Shown here piece after piece: positions 33,239 to 43,034 of a DNA stretch of 64,000 bases. The notes under the pieces were generated by a model. It was not told where the DNA came from, ran no database searches, and worked only from the letters and a program-made list of their open reading frames with translations. The position numbers were made by a program, and so were the translations under genes. Every line of letters begins with the position of its first letter. The first letter of the stretch is position 1. This DNA is from Pantanalinema sp. GBBB05 (GTDB lineage: Bacteria; Cyanobacteriota; Cyanobacteriia; Leptolyngbyales; Leptolyngbyaceae): the NCBI GenBank assembly GCA_016743235.1, contig VRZD01000005.1:111622-175621 (forward strand). The letters are read 5' to 3'.

Positions 33239-35226
33239 TGACCATTAAGCTTAATCATCGGCTCTGGACTCGGTTCCGGCAACAGACGCGTGTCTGGCGT
33301 ACAGGGGTGTTGCCCGGTGTAGTAGTGATTAGCTGCATTACGATCGCCCGGTTAACTGGATCGCTACAAGTGTTGGAGTGGATGGCGTTTGACTACTTTC
33401 TGCGCTCGCGCCCGATCGAACCCGCAGACCCCAAAGTGGTGATTGTCGGCATTAATGAAACAGATATTAAAGCAGTCGGCAAATATCCAATTCCCGATCG
33501 GGAGTTAGCAACGTTACTGAGAACTTTACAACAGTATCAACCTCGGGCAATCGGGTTAGATGTGTTTCGAGACTTGACCGCTGACCCACATCGCGCGGAA
33601 CTAGCAGAGGTTTTCCGAACTAGTCGGAATTTGATTGGCATTGAGACGGCGTTGGGCAACCAATCTAACCTCACAGTCAAGCCACCACCCGAATTGCCAC
33701 CTGAGCGCATCGGCATGGTTGATGTCATCATCGATCCTGATGGGAAGCTGCGGCGTAGCCTCCTGGCGAGTAAAGTCGATTCGGGTGATACCAAGTATGC
33801 CTTGCCCCTACGCCTAGCCGCATTATATTTGGGTTCAGAAGGGATTCCATTCCAACATGGTGAGCGAGCGAGTGATCCGATTCGCCTGGGTCAAGTAGCT
33901 ATCCCTAGGTTCCGACCGACAACAGGCAGCTATGTAGGCGCCCAGGCAGGCGGTAATCAGGTTCTACTCAACTTTCATAGCCATGCGAAACCATTTCATA
34001 TGGTCTCGATGATGGAGGTGATTAATGGCGAGGTCGATCCTTTCTTGCTTCACGATCGCGTAGTCTTAATTGGCATGACGGCAGCCAGCGTCAATGACAC
34101 CTTCATGACTTCAGCGACTAAAAGTACCCTCCTGACAGAGACCCTCGGCGACTTAGCCCAGTATCAAGTGATTTATGGGGTCGAGTATCAAGCCCATGCC
34201 ACTAGCCAGTTAATTAATGCCGCTCTCAACGGTAGACCATTGCTGCATACCTGGATCGATGAACTGGAATATCTCTGGATCTGGTTATGGGGATTAACTG
34301 GAATTACTTTAGGATTGGTGTTGCAATCTCCCTGGAAAACGTTGCTCAGTTTAGCACTGAGCAGTGCGGGGCTAGTGTGCCTTTCCTATGCGCTGTTGGT
34401 CAGCAGTTGGTGGATCCCCGTCGTACCCACATTACTTGCACTGTGTGCAGCAGGATTAACGACCTCCTTTTTCGATCGCGACTTCCGCAGTTTGCTGGAA
34501 CAGCGTAGTGTCACGCTCAAACAAACCTATGATGCCGTGCATAACGGACCTTTGCAAACTCTGGCAGCCATTTTACGGAGTTTAGATGATGAGCCAGCTA
34601 ATGCTCGTTTACGCTCACAATTGCAAGCCTTAAACCAAGAACTGCGATCGGTATATGAGTCAATGAATCAAGCCTTGATTACGGGTGAGCATCCTTACTC
34701 ACAAACGCCGATTCAGGAATTACTGTATCAGGTTTATGAAAACACCTTGCAACGGGATCTCCCCGGCTTTGCTTCGATTAAAACCTTCATTCCCCCGGAT
34801 TTCACCCCGTTGAAAGATTGCCCACTGACAGCTGACCAAAAACAGGGGTTATGTTTGTTTTTGCAAGAGGCGCTGTGTAATGTAGGAAATCACGCGATCG
34901 AGGCGACCTATCTAGATGTAGCCTGTAAGCAAGATCAGTACCAGTACAGCTTACAAATCATTGATAATGGGATGGAATTGACATCCGACCTACAGCCACC
35001 TCGGCGAGGTCGTGGAACTGATCAGGCTAAAGAACTGGCACGCTCACTACGAGGCAAATTCTGCCGGGCGCCACACACTCCTCAAGGAATCGTCTGTCAA
35101 TTAACCTGGGAAGTCAGATCTCCGTGGTTGCAAAACTTAATATCTGGGTTGAAACTTACGCCAGCTAAAAGAGTAGCTCAACTAGGCAGGACTGCCTCGG
35201 AATGGGAACATCCATCGGAGTTCTAA
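33238..35226 (+). CDS. CHASE2-domain sensor histidine kinase
   Basis: This 662-residue membrane kinase starts at GTG 33238, overlapping the preceding stop by one base. It has a first membrane helix (about 24-44), an extracytoplasmic CHASE2 domain (45-335; VVIVGINETDIKAVGKYP, PRAIGLDVFRD) and three closely spaced helices (345-415), the usual CHASE2 topology. A cytoplasmic kinase part follows. The phospho-acceptor is H435 in DAVHNGPLQTL, the HisKA_3-type motif that pairs with NarL regulators. The ATPase domain is short, with FLQEALCNVGNHA as N-box and DNGMEL in place of DxGxG, so it is partly degenerate. The signal is unknown. The neighbours are the response regulator and the DUF928/CHAT/exoprotein genes. 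Confidence 0.92.
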   Translation: MTIKLNHRLWTRFRQQTRVWRTGVLPGVVVISCITIARLTGSLQVLEWMAFDYFLRSRPIEPADPKVVIVGINETDIKAVGKYPIPDRELATLLRTLQQYQPRAIGLDVFRDLTADPHRAELAEVFRTSRNLIGIETALGNQSNLTVKPPPELPPERIGMVDVIIDPDGKLRRSLLASKVDSGDTKYALPLRLAALYLGSEGIPFQHGERASDPIRLGQVAIPRFRPTTGSYVGAQAGGNQVLLNFHSHAKPFHMVSMMEVINGEVDPFLLHDRVVLIGMTAASVNDTFMTSATKSTLLTETLGDLAQYQVIYGVEYQAHATSQLINAALNGRPLLHTWIDELEYLWIWLWGLTGITLGLVLQSPWKTLLSLALSSAGLVCLSYALLVSSWWIPVVPTLLALCAAGLTTSFFDRDFRSLLEQRSVTLKQTYDAVHNGPLQTLAAILRSLDDEPANARLRSQLQALNQELRSVYESMNQALITGEHPYSQTPIQELLYQVYENTLQRDLPGFASIKTFIPPDFTPLKDCPLTADQKQGLCLFLQEALCNVGNHAIEATYLDVACKQDQYQYSLQIIDNGMELTSDLQPPRRGRGTDQAKELARSLRGKFCRAPHTPQGIVCQLTWEVRSPWLQNLISGLKLTPAKRVAQLGRTASEWEHPSEF

Positions 35227-35495
35227 TCTGGATTATGGCAGAAACAACCTGTATCATTTTTTAGACAAAATTATCCCGCCTACGTCAGGCTTCTGCACAA
35301 ACGTCTGTCTACATAAGTTTTGGCTCTATGATCTAAACAAGAAGTAGGGCAAAAACCATTTTCCATTCACAAAAGTATTATACTCGTGATTGGCTCGGCA
35401 GTTTAGTTCGCTCTCTTTTAACCTTTTTTAAAACATTAGGATACATTGCATTTAGCTCGAAATTACTTTCATCTACCACCCTTTAATTCGTTACT

Positions 35496-36239
35496 ATGAA
35501 TGACTCTCCGTTCAAAACTTTTGGTCAACAAGTTCTAATTACGCTCATAGCCGGGCTGGTATGCGGTGGCTCGCTTTTAGCCGGAGTCGCCCGAGCCGAT
35601 GATGATAAAGCAACTCCTAGTGGCAGATCAGCAGGAGGTCGCGGCTGTAGTACAGCTAGTCAACCCTTGCCAACAGAAGTCCCTGCGTTGATTTTACTCA
35701 CTCCTAATCAACAGCCTGGACAAACGGCATCTACCCGACCATCGTTTGCCTGGTTTGTGCGCGATGCAGCGGCTGTCCCGCTAGAATTTCGCTTATACGA
35801 GCGTCAGCAGAACAATCGCTTCAAATTAGTTACCGAGATCAAGGGCGATCGCTTCAAGAGTTCTCCTGGCATTATGGTGCTGTCCCTCGGCGACATTGCC
35901 ACAGAGTTAACCGTTGGCAAACGGTATCGCTGGCAAGTCGAATTGGTATGTAACCCTGGAAGACCTTCCGGCAACCTGTTTGCTGAGTCTGAATTTGAAG
36001 TAGTCTCCCTGCAACCCGCTTTGAAGACCCAACTCGATCATGCTCAAGATCCTTTAGCCCAAGCCAACCTATTTGCTCAGGCGGATCTGTGGTATGACGC
36101 CCTAGAGACAACGCTGGGTCCTATGAGCCACCAAACTCAATTACAACACTTGCGGCTATCCTTGCTCAGGCAGGTGTCTACAAATACTGTCGAACAACAA
36201 CTGTTACAGAACAGCACAATTCACCCAATTCAAAAATAG
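35496..36239 (+). CDS. DUF928-family exported protein
   Basis: This 247-residue protein has a signal peptide or N-terminal anchor (about 12-34, ending GVARA). A Gly/Arg-rich patch GRSAGGRGCS comes next, then the DUF928 domain: VPALILLTPNQQ, TRPSFAWFVRD, FRLYERQQ, PGIMVLSL and GKRYRWQVELVCNP. The C-terminal part has helices with LAQANLFAQADLWYDALETTL. DUF928 is known from cyanobacteria and often found near CHAT, hemagglutinin-type and CHASE2 genes, as here. A periplasmic or cell-surface helper role is inferred, and the biochemical function is unknown. Confidence 0.88.
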   Translation: MNDSPFKTFGQQVLITLIAGLVCGGSLLAGVARADDDKATPSGRSAGGRGCSTASQPLPTEVPALILLTPNQQPGQTASTRPSFAWFVRDAAAVPLEFRLYERQQNNRFKLVTEIKGDRFKSSPGIMVLSLGDIATELTVGKRYRWQVELVCNPGRPSGNLFAESEFEVVSLQPALKTQLDHAQDPLAQANLFAQADLWYDALETTLGPMSHQTQLQHLRLSLLRQVSTNTVEQQLLQNSTIHPIQK

Positions 36240-36678
36240 GAGAGCTGAGTCACAGGCATGATTGCAATCGTCGTTCGCAGCACCAGCATCATTCATCGCT
36301 TGCATCAATAGTCGCCAGATCGTCATGGGGTGCTGGCTTTTAGTCGTGGCTGAAAACGGTGATTGGGACATGAGGCAGGCTAACTAGCTGCTCTCACATC
36401 CCAACCATTGAGTTCGCTTACAGATAGACTGCGGGGGCAAGACTTGGAGACGAGTCTTGAAATTGAGCAAGCTGCCTGAGGGGAATCTGAGCAGCCTAGT
36501 AGATGCATCCGAGAAACAACCGGGGGCAACGATCGTTCGTAAACTTAAAATTCTTGGAGGGTAGAAGCCAGGGGGAAGAAAGATGCTTTAGCTTGATGCT
36601 AAGAACAGAGTAGATCAATTGCTCAGCCAAAGCTTGCACCTGTGCTGCAAGTTACTTTCCAAATTTGGAAAACCGTGA
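36240..36678. other. Intergenic region with two palindromic elements
   Basis: These 439 bases separate the convergent DUF928 and CHAT genes. There is an imperfect stem TTGGGA...TCCCAA with inner TGAG/CTCA and CAG/CTG pairs (about 36362-36403), and palindrome copy 2 at 36654-36671, eight bases from the CHAT stop. No ORF is supportable. Confidence 0.45.
36654..36671. repeat. Palindrome copy 2 (TTTCCAAATTTGGAAA)
   Basis: ACTTTCCAAATTTGGAAA shares 18 bases with the palindrome at 32047-32068. It lies immediately 3' of the CHAT gene on the minus strand, whereas copy 1 lies 3' of the GT2-TPR gene. The two copies bracket the two-component/DUF928 genes. Confidence 0.65.
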
Positions 36679-39486
36679 TTACAACCAATTGCCAACCAGA
36701 ATGAATGCGGCCCAATAGCCTGGGTGACTATCTGGATATTGGCTCAACCAGGCTTTCTGAGCCGCTTGTAAAGCGTGGGCGCGGCTATTGTCTCGCTGTA
36801 GTTCCTGGTAGAACTGGGTGATTAGGGCGGCGGTGGAGCGATCGTCTACTTGCCACAAAGAAGCAATTGCACTCTGCACCCCTGCCTGTAAGGCTAGCCC
36901 GGCAATTCCCAACGCCTCTCGATCGCTACCGATGGCTGTTTCACATGCCGTCAACACTAATAAATCTACTCGGCTAGCTAGGGGCACGTTGCGCATGATT
37001 TGATACAACTGATTGATCGTCAGTTTCTCATTATATTTTTGGGGTGAGGCTGACTGGGGTAGCGGCTCCTGAGGCTGGCGACCAGTTTGGGTACCACCTG
37101 TGACTAAATAGGTTTCTCGGGCATCGATGCCAAACTTGCCATGAGTGGCTAGATGCACGATCGGGTAATGACCTTGAGCCAATTCTTGCTGCAAGCGCTG
37201 CGTTGTAAACGCTGCATCCACAAATCCCCGACTACCTGGAAAAATGGTTTGAATGCTGTCAATTTCTGATTTGACGTAAGTTAGCGCTTCAAACACCGTC
37301 GTATCGTTGACGATTGCAGGCTCAGTTAACCCAAACCCCAATACCCGTAAGGCGGCATGATCCAGTTTGGTGGGATCCACCAGCGTTAGACTCAGGGTAC
37401 TAGCGATCGCATACTGTTCGACTAGAAACTGCTTACCATCATGCAAGGCTGCCATCGGAATACTCCGAAATAGCCCATCGTGAATAAACACTAACGTTTC
37501 GATCCCAGCTGTTTTCAGCGATCGCTGAAACGGTCGAATCAGCCAATCATAAACTTGCTGAGAGTAGGTGAGATAGGTATCTGCCAGATCGGAGCGTTTT
37601 TCCAGTTGCAGCCGTAACTGATTCAGCGTAGTCAGCACCTCTATAGAAGTGGCTGGGAGCCAATACACCTGAGACTGTAAGCCTTGGGTGCGAGCGTTCT
37701 GCACCTGAGGGAGAGATAAAATCACCGCGACCCGATCACCCAGGATCACTGAACTGAGAACAGCCGTCTTAGCATCAATCAAGGTAATCGGCTTGGGAAA
37801 GACTGTGAATGAACATTCATCACCTAAATAGTTTTGCAATTCTGCCAGACGCAAACGATCGATCGTTTTGAGGGCAGCGTCGATCTCAGACGCAGGGATG
37901 GAAACATCCGGGGAAACAAGCAAAGCCGCCGTCAGGGAATCAGTCTGAGATTTTTCTTGCTGATTTTGGCTAGCAGGTTGCTGTGATCCCTGGGAGAGAT
38001 ATAACGCTGTCAGTTGCCGATAAATCGGCTCTACGGTATCACGAAAGTCAAACTGCAAGTCCCGGCTGGCGATCGCAATATCAGCTCGGAGACTACCTAA
38101 CGTGTGGACTGCCGTTTCGTAGGCGACGATCGCGGCCTGGGTTTGATCAGTTGCTTGCAAAATTCGTCCCGCTTGCCACTCCCAGAGATAACGGTGTTCT
38201 GCAGTCGCCGCAGTGATTTGTGCCTGTTGAGTCAAGCTCAATGCTTGATCATATTGCTGTTGACACTCCGCTAAATGCCCCAAACGCCCTAAGGCAAAGG
38301 CAGTGGACTGAGGATCCCGAATGCGTTGAGCAATTGCGATCGCTTGTTGTAGTAATTGCTCAACGGCGACTGGATAGCGTTGTCCCTGGATGCACCGAGT
38401 CAGGAGATCACTTTCAGTCAACTGCGATGATGGGCTAGCCAATTGCCATAGGGTGGCAAGATGAATCGCTGCATAGGCTTTTTCCCGCGAATCGGGCAGG
38501 CGATCGAGTAATCTTTTAGCTTGTTGCAGCTGGTCGGCAGCGGTTCGATTTCCCGCTGGCTGATAGGGAGATAATGCCGCTAAATTTAGCAGTGCCCGCA
38601 ACTCATGCCAACTATCCTGCTGTTGACGAGCCAAGGTCAGACTCTGCTCTAAATGAGCGATCGCCTGATCTAAGGATTGGGTGAGGGATTGCTGGATGGT
38701 TTGCAGTGCCAAAGTATCCCCTGTTGCTTGAGCAGCGCGGAGTTGGCGCTGATACTGTTTAACCAAACTGGTATAAAGATTGCCTAAGCCATGCCATGCT
38801 GCTATTTCATACGTTGATAGATGTAGTTGTTGAGCCAGCTTCAAGCTCTCACTGAGATAGCCAATCCCCGTGGTATAGCTGCCTCGTAGCCGATAGGTAT
38901 TCCCCAAACTACCGAGGGCTGCCGCCGCCCCCAGCGAGTCTGCCTGTTGTCGAGCGATCGCAAGAGCACTATCTGCTCGACACTCCTGAGCACCAAATTC
39001 ATTACATAGCAAGGAGATTGCCCGTCGTTGTTGCCCTAGACTGCTATACAGTTGGGCTTGCTCCGTTAACATTCTGCCTAACTGTTGCAGATCGTGAGTT
39101 TGACGGTAATAGCCGATCAATTGATCGAGGTTGGCGATCGCCGTATCGACTTGACCTACCTGAACTTGAGCTCGAACCAAATACTGCAAGAGCTTCACCC
39201 AAGCCTCAGAGTTAGGCGGCGTCTGTTGGAGTACCTGTTGCCATAGGGCAATGGCGCCAAGGGCATTCCCTGCCTGAAACAGCTTTAATCCCTGCTGGAC
39301 TTTGACGTCAGGATGACTATTGCTCGTATCTGCAATTAGCAGGTTGGGAGGAAATCCCGTCGCGATCGCCTGCCCAGACGGTATGCCTAACCCATGAAAA
39401 CTAATCAACCAGCCAAAAATCAGACAGCTGAGAACAGCAAATTTGAGCCAACGGGATAGACGAAATCGCTGAAATTGATGGGGCAT
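36679..39486 (-). CDS. TPR-CHAT protein (caspase-like peptidase domain)
   Basis: The 935-residue protein has a signal peptide (about 12-42; basic start, hydrophobic FAVLSCLIFGWLISF). It then has ten or more TPR-like units (50-480) and a C-terminal CHAT domain (about 600-935). The CHAT catalytic pair is visible: His782 in HLATHGKFG and Cys848 in LTACETAIG, so the fold should be an active cysteine peptidase. FIHDGLFRSIPMAALHD is the usual domain start. CHAT proteins are relatives of separase and caspases. Cyanobacterial ones are abundant but mostly uncharacterised. It is divergent from the exoprotein gene at 39616 and convergent with DUF928, suggesting a joint role in processing or sensing at the cell surface (inference). 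Confidence 0.93.
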   Translation of the reverse strand: MPHQFQRFRLSRWLKFAVLSCLIFGWLISFHGLGIPSGQAIATGFPPNLLIADTSNSHPDVKVQQGLKLFQAGNALGAIALWQQVLQQTPPNSEAWVKLLQYLVRAQVQVGQVDTAIANLDQLIGYYRQTHDLQQLGRMLTEQAQLYSSLGQQRRAISLLCNEFGAQECRADSALAIARQQADSLGAAAALGSLGNTYRLRGSYTTGIGYLSESLKLAQQLHLSTYEIAAWHGLGNLYTSLVKQYQRQLRAAQATGDTLALQTIQQSLTQSLDQAIAHLEQSLTLARQQQDSWHELRALLNLAALSPYQPAGNRTAADQLQQAKRLLDRLPDSREKAYAAIHLATLWQLASPSSQLTESDLLTRCIQGQRYPVAVEQLLQQAIAIAQRIRDPQSTAFALGRLGHLAECQQQYDQALSLTQQAQITAATAEHRYLWEWQAGRILQATDQTQAAIVAYETAVHTLGSLRADIAIASRDLQFDFRDTVEPIYRQLTALYLSQGSQQPASQNQQEKSQTDSLTAALLVSPDVSIPASEIDAALKTIDRLRLAELQNYLGDECSFTVFPKPITLIDAKTAVLSSVILGDRVAVILSLPQVQNARTQGLQSQVYWLPATSIEVLTTLNQLRLQLEKRSDLADTYLTYSQQVYDWLIRPFQRSLKTAGIETLVFIHDGLFRSIPMAALHDGKQFLVEQYAIASTLSLTLVDPTKLDHAALRVLGFGLTEPAIVNDTTVFEALTYVKSEIDSIQTIFPGSRGFVDAAFTTQRLQQELAQGHYPIVHLATHGKFGIDARETYLVTGGTQTGRQPQEPLPQSASPQKYNEKLTINQLYQIMRNVPLASRVDLLVLTACETAIGSDREALGIAGLALQAGVQSAIASLWQVDDRSTAALITQFYQELQRDNSRAHALQAAQKAWLSQYPDSHPGYWAAFILVGNWL

Positions 39487-39615
39487 AGGGAACTCCAGAG
39501 GTAGGCACGTCAGGGGGCAATACGATGATCCATCCCGTGTTTTGAATTGTTGTAGTTTTCGGACGATCGTGTTGGTAAAGTGTCATGTACGGAGGCAAGA
39601 ATAGGGTGCAAAGTT

Positions 39616-42582
39616 ATGCAAGGGCGTTGGTTGGTTGGAACGATCATCAGCTTGGGGCTATTGAGTCATACGGGGCAGCCAGGATGGACCCAAGTGGTGG
39701 CGGATGACACGTTACCCTTGGCAGAACGTTCTCAAGTATCCCCAGGACTAAACGCCCAAATTGATGGAGGCGCAGTGCGGGGGAATAACTTATTCCACAG
39801 TTTCCGCGAATTTTCGATTCCCATAGGCGGTGAAGCCTTTTTCAATAACGCTGCAACCATTACCAACATCATCAGTCGTGTCACCGGTAATTCCATCTCC
39901 ACAATTGATGGGGTGCTCCGAGCAAATGGCAATGCTAATGTGTTTCTGATTAATCCCAACGGCATTCTGTTTGGTCGGAATGCCCAGCTGCAAATTGGTG
40001 GGTCATTTCTCGCCAGTACAGCTACAGCAATTCAGTTTGGCAGTCAAGGGAATTTTAGTGCGATCGCTCCTTCCGCTCCATCGTTATTGACGGTTAATCC
40101 ATCAGCATTGCTATTGAACCAAATCACCGGTCAGGCGATCCAAAGCCAAGCCTCGTTAGAGGTTGCCCCCGGTCGGAGTTTGGTGTTGGTTGGTAGCCCC
40201 GTTAACCTGGACGGTAGTACTCTTCTAGCTCCGGGTGGACAAGTTGAGTTAGCTGGGGTCACTGGTACAGGCAGCATTGCACTGACGGTGAATGACACTC
40301 AGTTTCAGATGAACTTGCCTCTTAGAGTGCCCCTCAGCGATGTGTCATTGAACAATGGGAGTGAAATAAATGTTCGGGCGGGTGGGGGTGGCAGTATTAC
40401 GATCGCAGGGCAAAATGTCACCTTGGCAGACACCAGTATTCTACGAGCTGGAATTGAGATGAATCACGGCGCAGTGGGGAGTCAGGCCGGAGATGTCAAC
40501 ATCATAGCCAGTGGCAGCGTACAACTGACGGAAGGGAGTTTTATTGCCAATTCCACACTAGGTCAAGGGGATAGCGGTGATGTCACCATTACTGCCGCTT
40601 CGGTGTTGCTTCAGGATGGGGCACAGGTCAATGCCAGTACATTTGGACAGGGGAATGGCGGGACAGTCAATATTCAAGCCACAGGGAGCGTTAGCTTTGA
40701 TGGCGAAGACAGCCAGGGAGAACCAAGCGGAACCTATAGCCGCGTGAATCGAAGTGCGATCGGGAATAGTGGGGGAATTCAGATTCGGGCGCAGTCGGTA
40801 TCCGTCACGAATGGGGCATTACTCAGTACGAATACGTTGGGACAAGGCAATTCGGGTAGCATCACGATCGTGGCTGAAGATGGAGTCCGATTTGCTGGCG
40901 TAGGGGCGCTAACTCGCTTCCCTAGTGGGGTGTATAGCAGTGTAGAGGCTGGGGCGATCGGGAGTAGCAGTGGGATTAATATCACAGCTGCATCGTTAGC
41001 TGTCGAGGACAGTGCTCAACTAGATGCTAGTACTTATGGCAATGGAAACTCCGGCAGAATTACAATCCAAACGTCGGGAGCGGTGAAGTTGGGCGGTGAG
41101 TTACCAGAGGGAGTCATTGATCCAGGGGGGATCTATAGTTTTGTTGGCGAAGATGGGATAGGCAATAGCGGGGGCATCTCTCTATCAGTGGGTTCACTAT
41201 TAACTGTGAATGGGGCAGCCCTGGTCGCTACCACCTTTGGACAAGGGGATGCAGGCAATGTGGTGATCGATGCCTCGAGAGAGGTGAGTTTAGATGGGCA
41301 AAGTCCAATCTTCTCCAGTGGCATCTTTAGCAGTGTGAGTCCGATCGCGAGAGGCAATGGTGGAGCGGTTAATGTGACCGCACAATCGTTATCCGTGTTA
41401 AATGGAGCCGCGATCGCGGCGAGTACTTTAGGACGGGGAAATGCTGCCAACATCTCTATTGATGTTAGTGACAAGGCGGTGTTTGATGGCGTCGGTCGTG
41501 ATGGCTTCCCCAGTGGGATCTATAGCCGGGTAGGAGCTAGAGCCGTTGGCAATAGCGGCAATATTGATCTCCAGGCGGGAACGCTCTCATTGACCAACGG
41601 AGGACAACTACAAGCCAGTACACGGGGGCAGGGAAATGCGGGCAATATTCATGTGCAGGTGGCAGATACCGTACGGATTACGGGAGTTGATCCGACGACT
41701 GAACTAGCGAGTGGAATTTTTAGCTCGACAGAAACTAATTCTGCTGGTAATGGTGGGGATATTCGTGTCGATACGGAACATTTGGCGCTGCAAGCGGGTG
41801 GCTTCATCTCGACCCAGAGCCAGGGGAGTGGACGATCGGGCAGTATTGAACTCAATGTTCGTGACAGTCTTACGGCTAGAAATGGCAGCATTTCCACATC
41901 TTCCACCCAGTCGAGTGGGGGTAATATTGCCATCCTGGCTCACACAATCCGATTACAGGGAGATAGTGATATCACCACAAGTGTCTTTAGTGGCGCTGGT
42001 GGGGGCGGCAACATTACCTTAGGGGCACGGGCGATCGTGGCGTTGGATGATAGCGATATTTTGGCGTTCTCCCGCGATGGTCGGGGCGGCAATATTACTT
42101 TTAATACACCAGTCTTCTTGGCATTTCGCTATCGACCAGCCGCTCCTGGCACGGATCCGGCAACGCTGGATGGCAACGATCGCGTCGATGTGAATGCCAG
42201 TGGTCGGATCAGTTCTGGGGTGATTACCCTCCCTGATGTCACTCTTTTACAAAATAGTCTCGTAGGGTTGCCGAGTAGCATTATTGATACCAATGCCCTG
42301 TTAGCCACCAGTTGTCTGGCTCGCAGCCCACGCCAGGGAAGTTTCATTATTACTGGAGCTGGAGGATTACCCATACGCCCAGATGATTTGGCGATCGCGC
42401 CATTTCCGACCTATGAGATTTTGCCGCAGGTCCAGGAAGGGGATGAGGCAGGTCGGGGAAATCGGGCAGATGAGGGAAGTAGGGGAGATGAGGCGATCGG
42501 AAGGAAGCAGGTGCTGGTTGAAGCCGATGGCATTTATCCGCTATCAAATGGGATGCTGGTGTTGGGGCGATCGTGTCGTTAG
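39616..42582 (+). CDS. Hemagglutinin-type exoprotein with TPS domain (2)
   Basis: This large secreted beta-helix protein has 988 residues from ATG 39616 (MQGRWLVGTIISLGLL). A GTG start at 39580 would add twelve residues. Signal peptide 1-27. TPS domain about 30-185, with VRGNNLFHSFREFSIPIGG, IISRVTGNSI and RANGNANVFLINPNGILFG. A long region of repeats of about 55 residues follows, each with GQGNSGSITI-like and SGIYSSV/R-like segments. Near the end, the same CLARSPRQGSFIITGAGGLPIRPDDL ending as the first exoprotein is followed by an acidic tract encoded by the purine microsatellite (42430-42500). It is divergent from the CHAT gene with about 130 bases between. No TpsB partner is in the window. 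Confidence 0.9.
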   Translation: MQGRWLVGTIISLGLLSHTGQPGWTQVVADDTLPLAERSQVSPGLNAQIDGGAVRGNNLFHSFREFSIPIGGEAFFNNAATITNIISRVTGNSISTIDGVLRANGNANVFLINPNGILFGRNAQLQIGGSFLASTATAIQFGSQGNFSAIAPSAPSLLTVNPSALLLNQITGQAIQSQASLEVAPGRSLVLVGSPVNLDGSTLLAPGGQVELAGVTGTGSIALTVNDTQFQMNLPLRVPLSDVSLNNGSEINVRAGGGGSITIAGQNVTLADTSILRAGIEMNHGAVGSQAGDVNIIASGSVQLTEGSFIANSTLGQGDSGDVTITAASVLLQDGAQVNASTFGQGNGGTVNIQATGSVSFDGEDSQGEPSGTYSRVNRSAIGNSGGIQIRAQSVSVTNGALLSTNTLGQGNSGSITIVAEDGVRFAGVGALTRFPSGVYSSVEAGAIGSSSGINITAASLAVEDSAQLDASTYGNGNSGRITIQTSGAVKLGGELPEGVIDPGGIYSFVGEDGIGNSGGISLSVGSLLTVNGAALVATTFGQGDAGNVVIDASREVSLDGQSPIFSSGIFSSVSPIARGNGGAVNVTAQSLSVLNGAAIAASTLGRGNAANISIDVSDKAVFDGVGRDGFPSGIYSRVGARAVGNSGNIDLQAGTLSLTNGGQLQASTRGQGNAGNIHVQVADTVRITGVDPTTELASGIFSSTETNSAGNGGDIRVDTEHLALQAGGFISTQSQGSGRSGSIELNVRDSLTARNGSISTSSTQSSGGNIAILAHTIRLQGDSDITTSVFSGAGGGGNITLGARAIVALDDSDILAFSRDGRGGNITFNTPVFLAFRYRPAAPGTDPATLDGNDRVDVNASGRISSGVITLPDVTLLQNSLVGLPSSIIDTNALLATSCLARSPRQGSFIITGAGGLPIRPDDLAIAPFPTYEILPQVQEGDEAGRGNRADEGSRGDEAIGRKQVLVEADGIYPLSNGMLVLGRSCR
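42430..42500 (+). repeat. Purine-rich microsatellite inside the exoprotein gene
   Basis: Units such as GGGGATGAGGCAGG, GGGGAAATCGGGCAGATGAG and GTAGGGGAGATGAGG repeat degenerately. In frame they give an Asp/Glu/Gly/Arg-rich tract (EGDEAGRGNRADEG, then SRGDEA) between the conserved C-terminal motif and the last ~30 residues. It belongs to the same family as the patches at 49165 and 49695. Confidence 0.7.
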
Positions 42583-42600
42583 CCTACGGGGGATCAATGA

Positions 42601-43023
42601 ATGTCAACTCTGAACCCAAATGATCAGGTGTTGCGGCAGATTTTGACGGCTACCAGAGTGATTGCAGTGGTGGGACATTCGGACAGGTCCGATCGCGTCA
42701 GTTACCAAATTGCCCAGTTTTTACGGCAGGTGGGATATACGGTTTACCCAGTCAATCCGGCTGTGCGCGAAATTGAGGGTCAGCCCTGTTATCCATCACT
42801 CCACGAAGTGCCGGAAGCCGTTGATATTGTGAATGTGTTTCGCCGATCGCAGTTTTTAGTCGGGGTGGTGGAGGAAGCGATCGGGATTCGCGCGAAAACA
42901 GTATGGGCACAATTGGGGATCGCTGATCAGGTAGCAGCACAACTGGCGCAAGCGGCTGGCTTAACGATGGTGATGGATGCTTGCATTAAGGTAGAATATT
43001 GGCGGTTGGGGATTAAGCAATGA
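42601..43023 (+). CDS. CoA-binding domain protein (YccU type)
   Basis: The 140-residue Rossmann-fold protein binds coenzyme A. Features: VIAVVGHSDRSDRVSYQIAQFL (nucleotide loop, about 19-40), YTVYPVNP, then VDIVNVFRRS and the closing DACIKVEY with the conserved Cys. The start at 42601 is 18 bases after the exoprotein stop, so it may be cotranscribed with it. A role as a CoA-level sensor or protein-CoAlation partner is speculative. Family members are widespread and uncharacterised. Confidence 0.9.
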   Translation: MSTLNPNDQVLRQILTATRVIAVVGHSDRSDRVSYQIAQFLRQVGYTVYPVNPAVREIEGQPCYPSLHEVPEAVDIVNVFRRSQFLVGVVEEAIGIRAKTVWAQLGIADQVAAQLAQAAGLTMVMDACIKVEYWRLGIKQ

Positions 43024-43034
43024 AGGGTTTGCGG

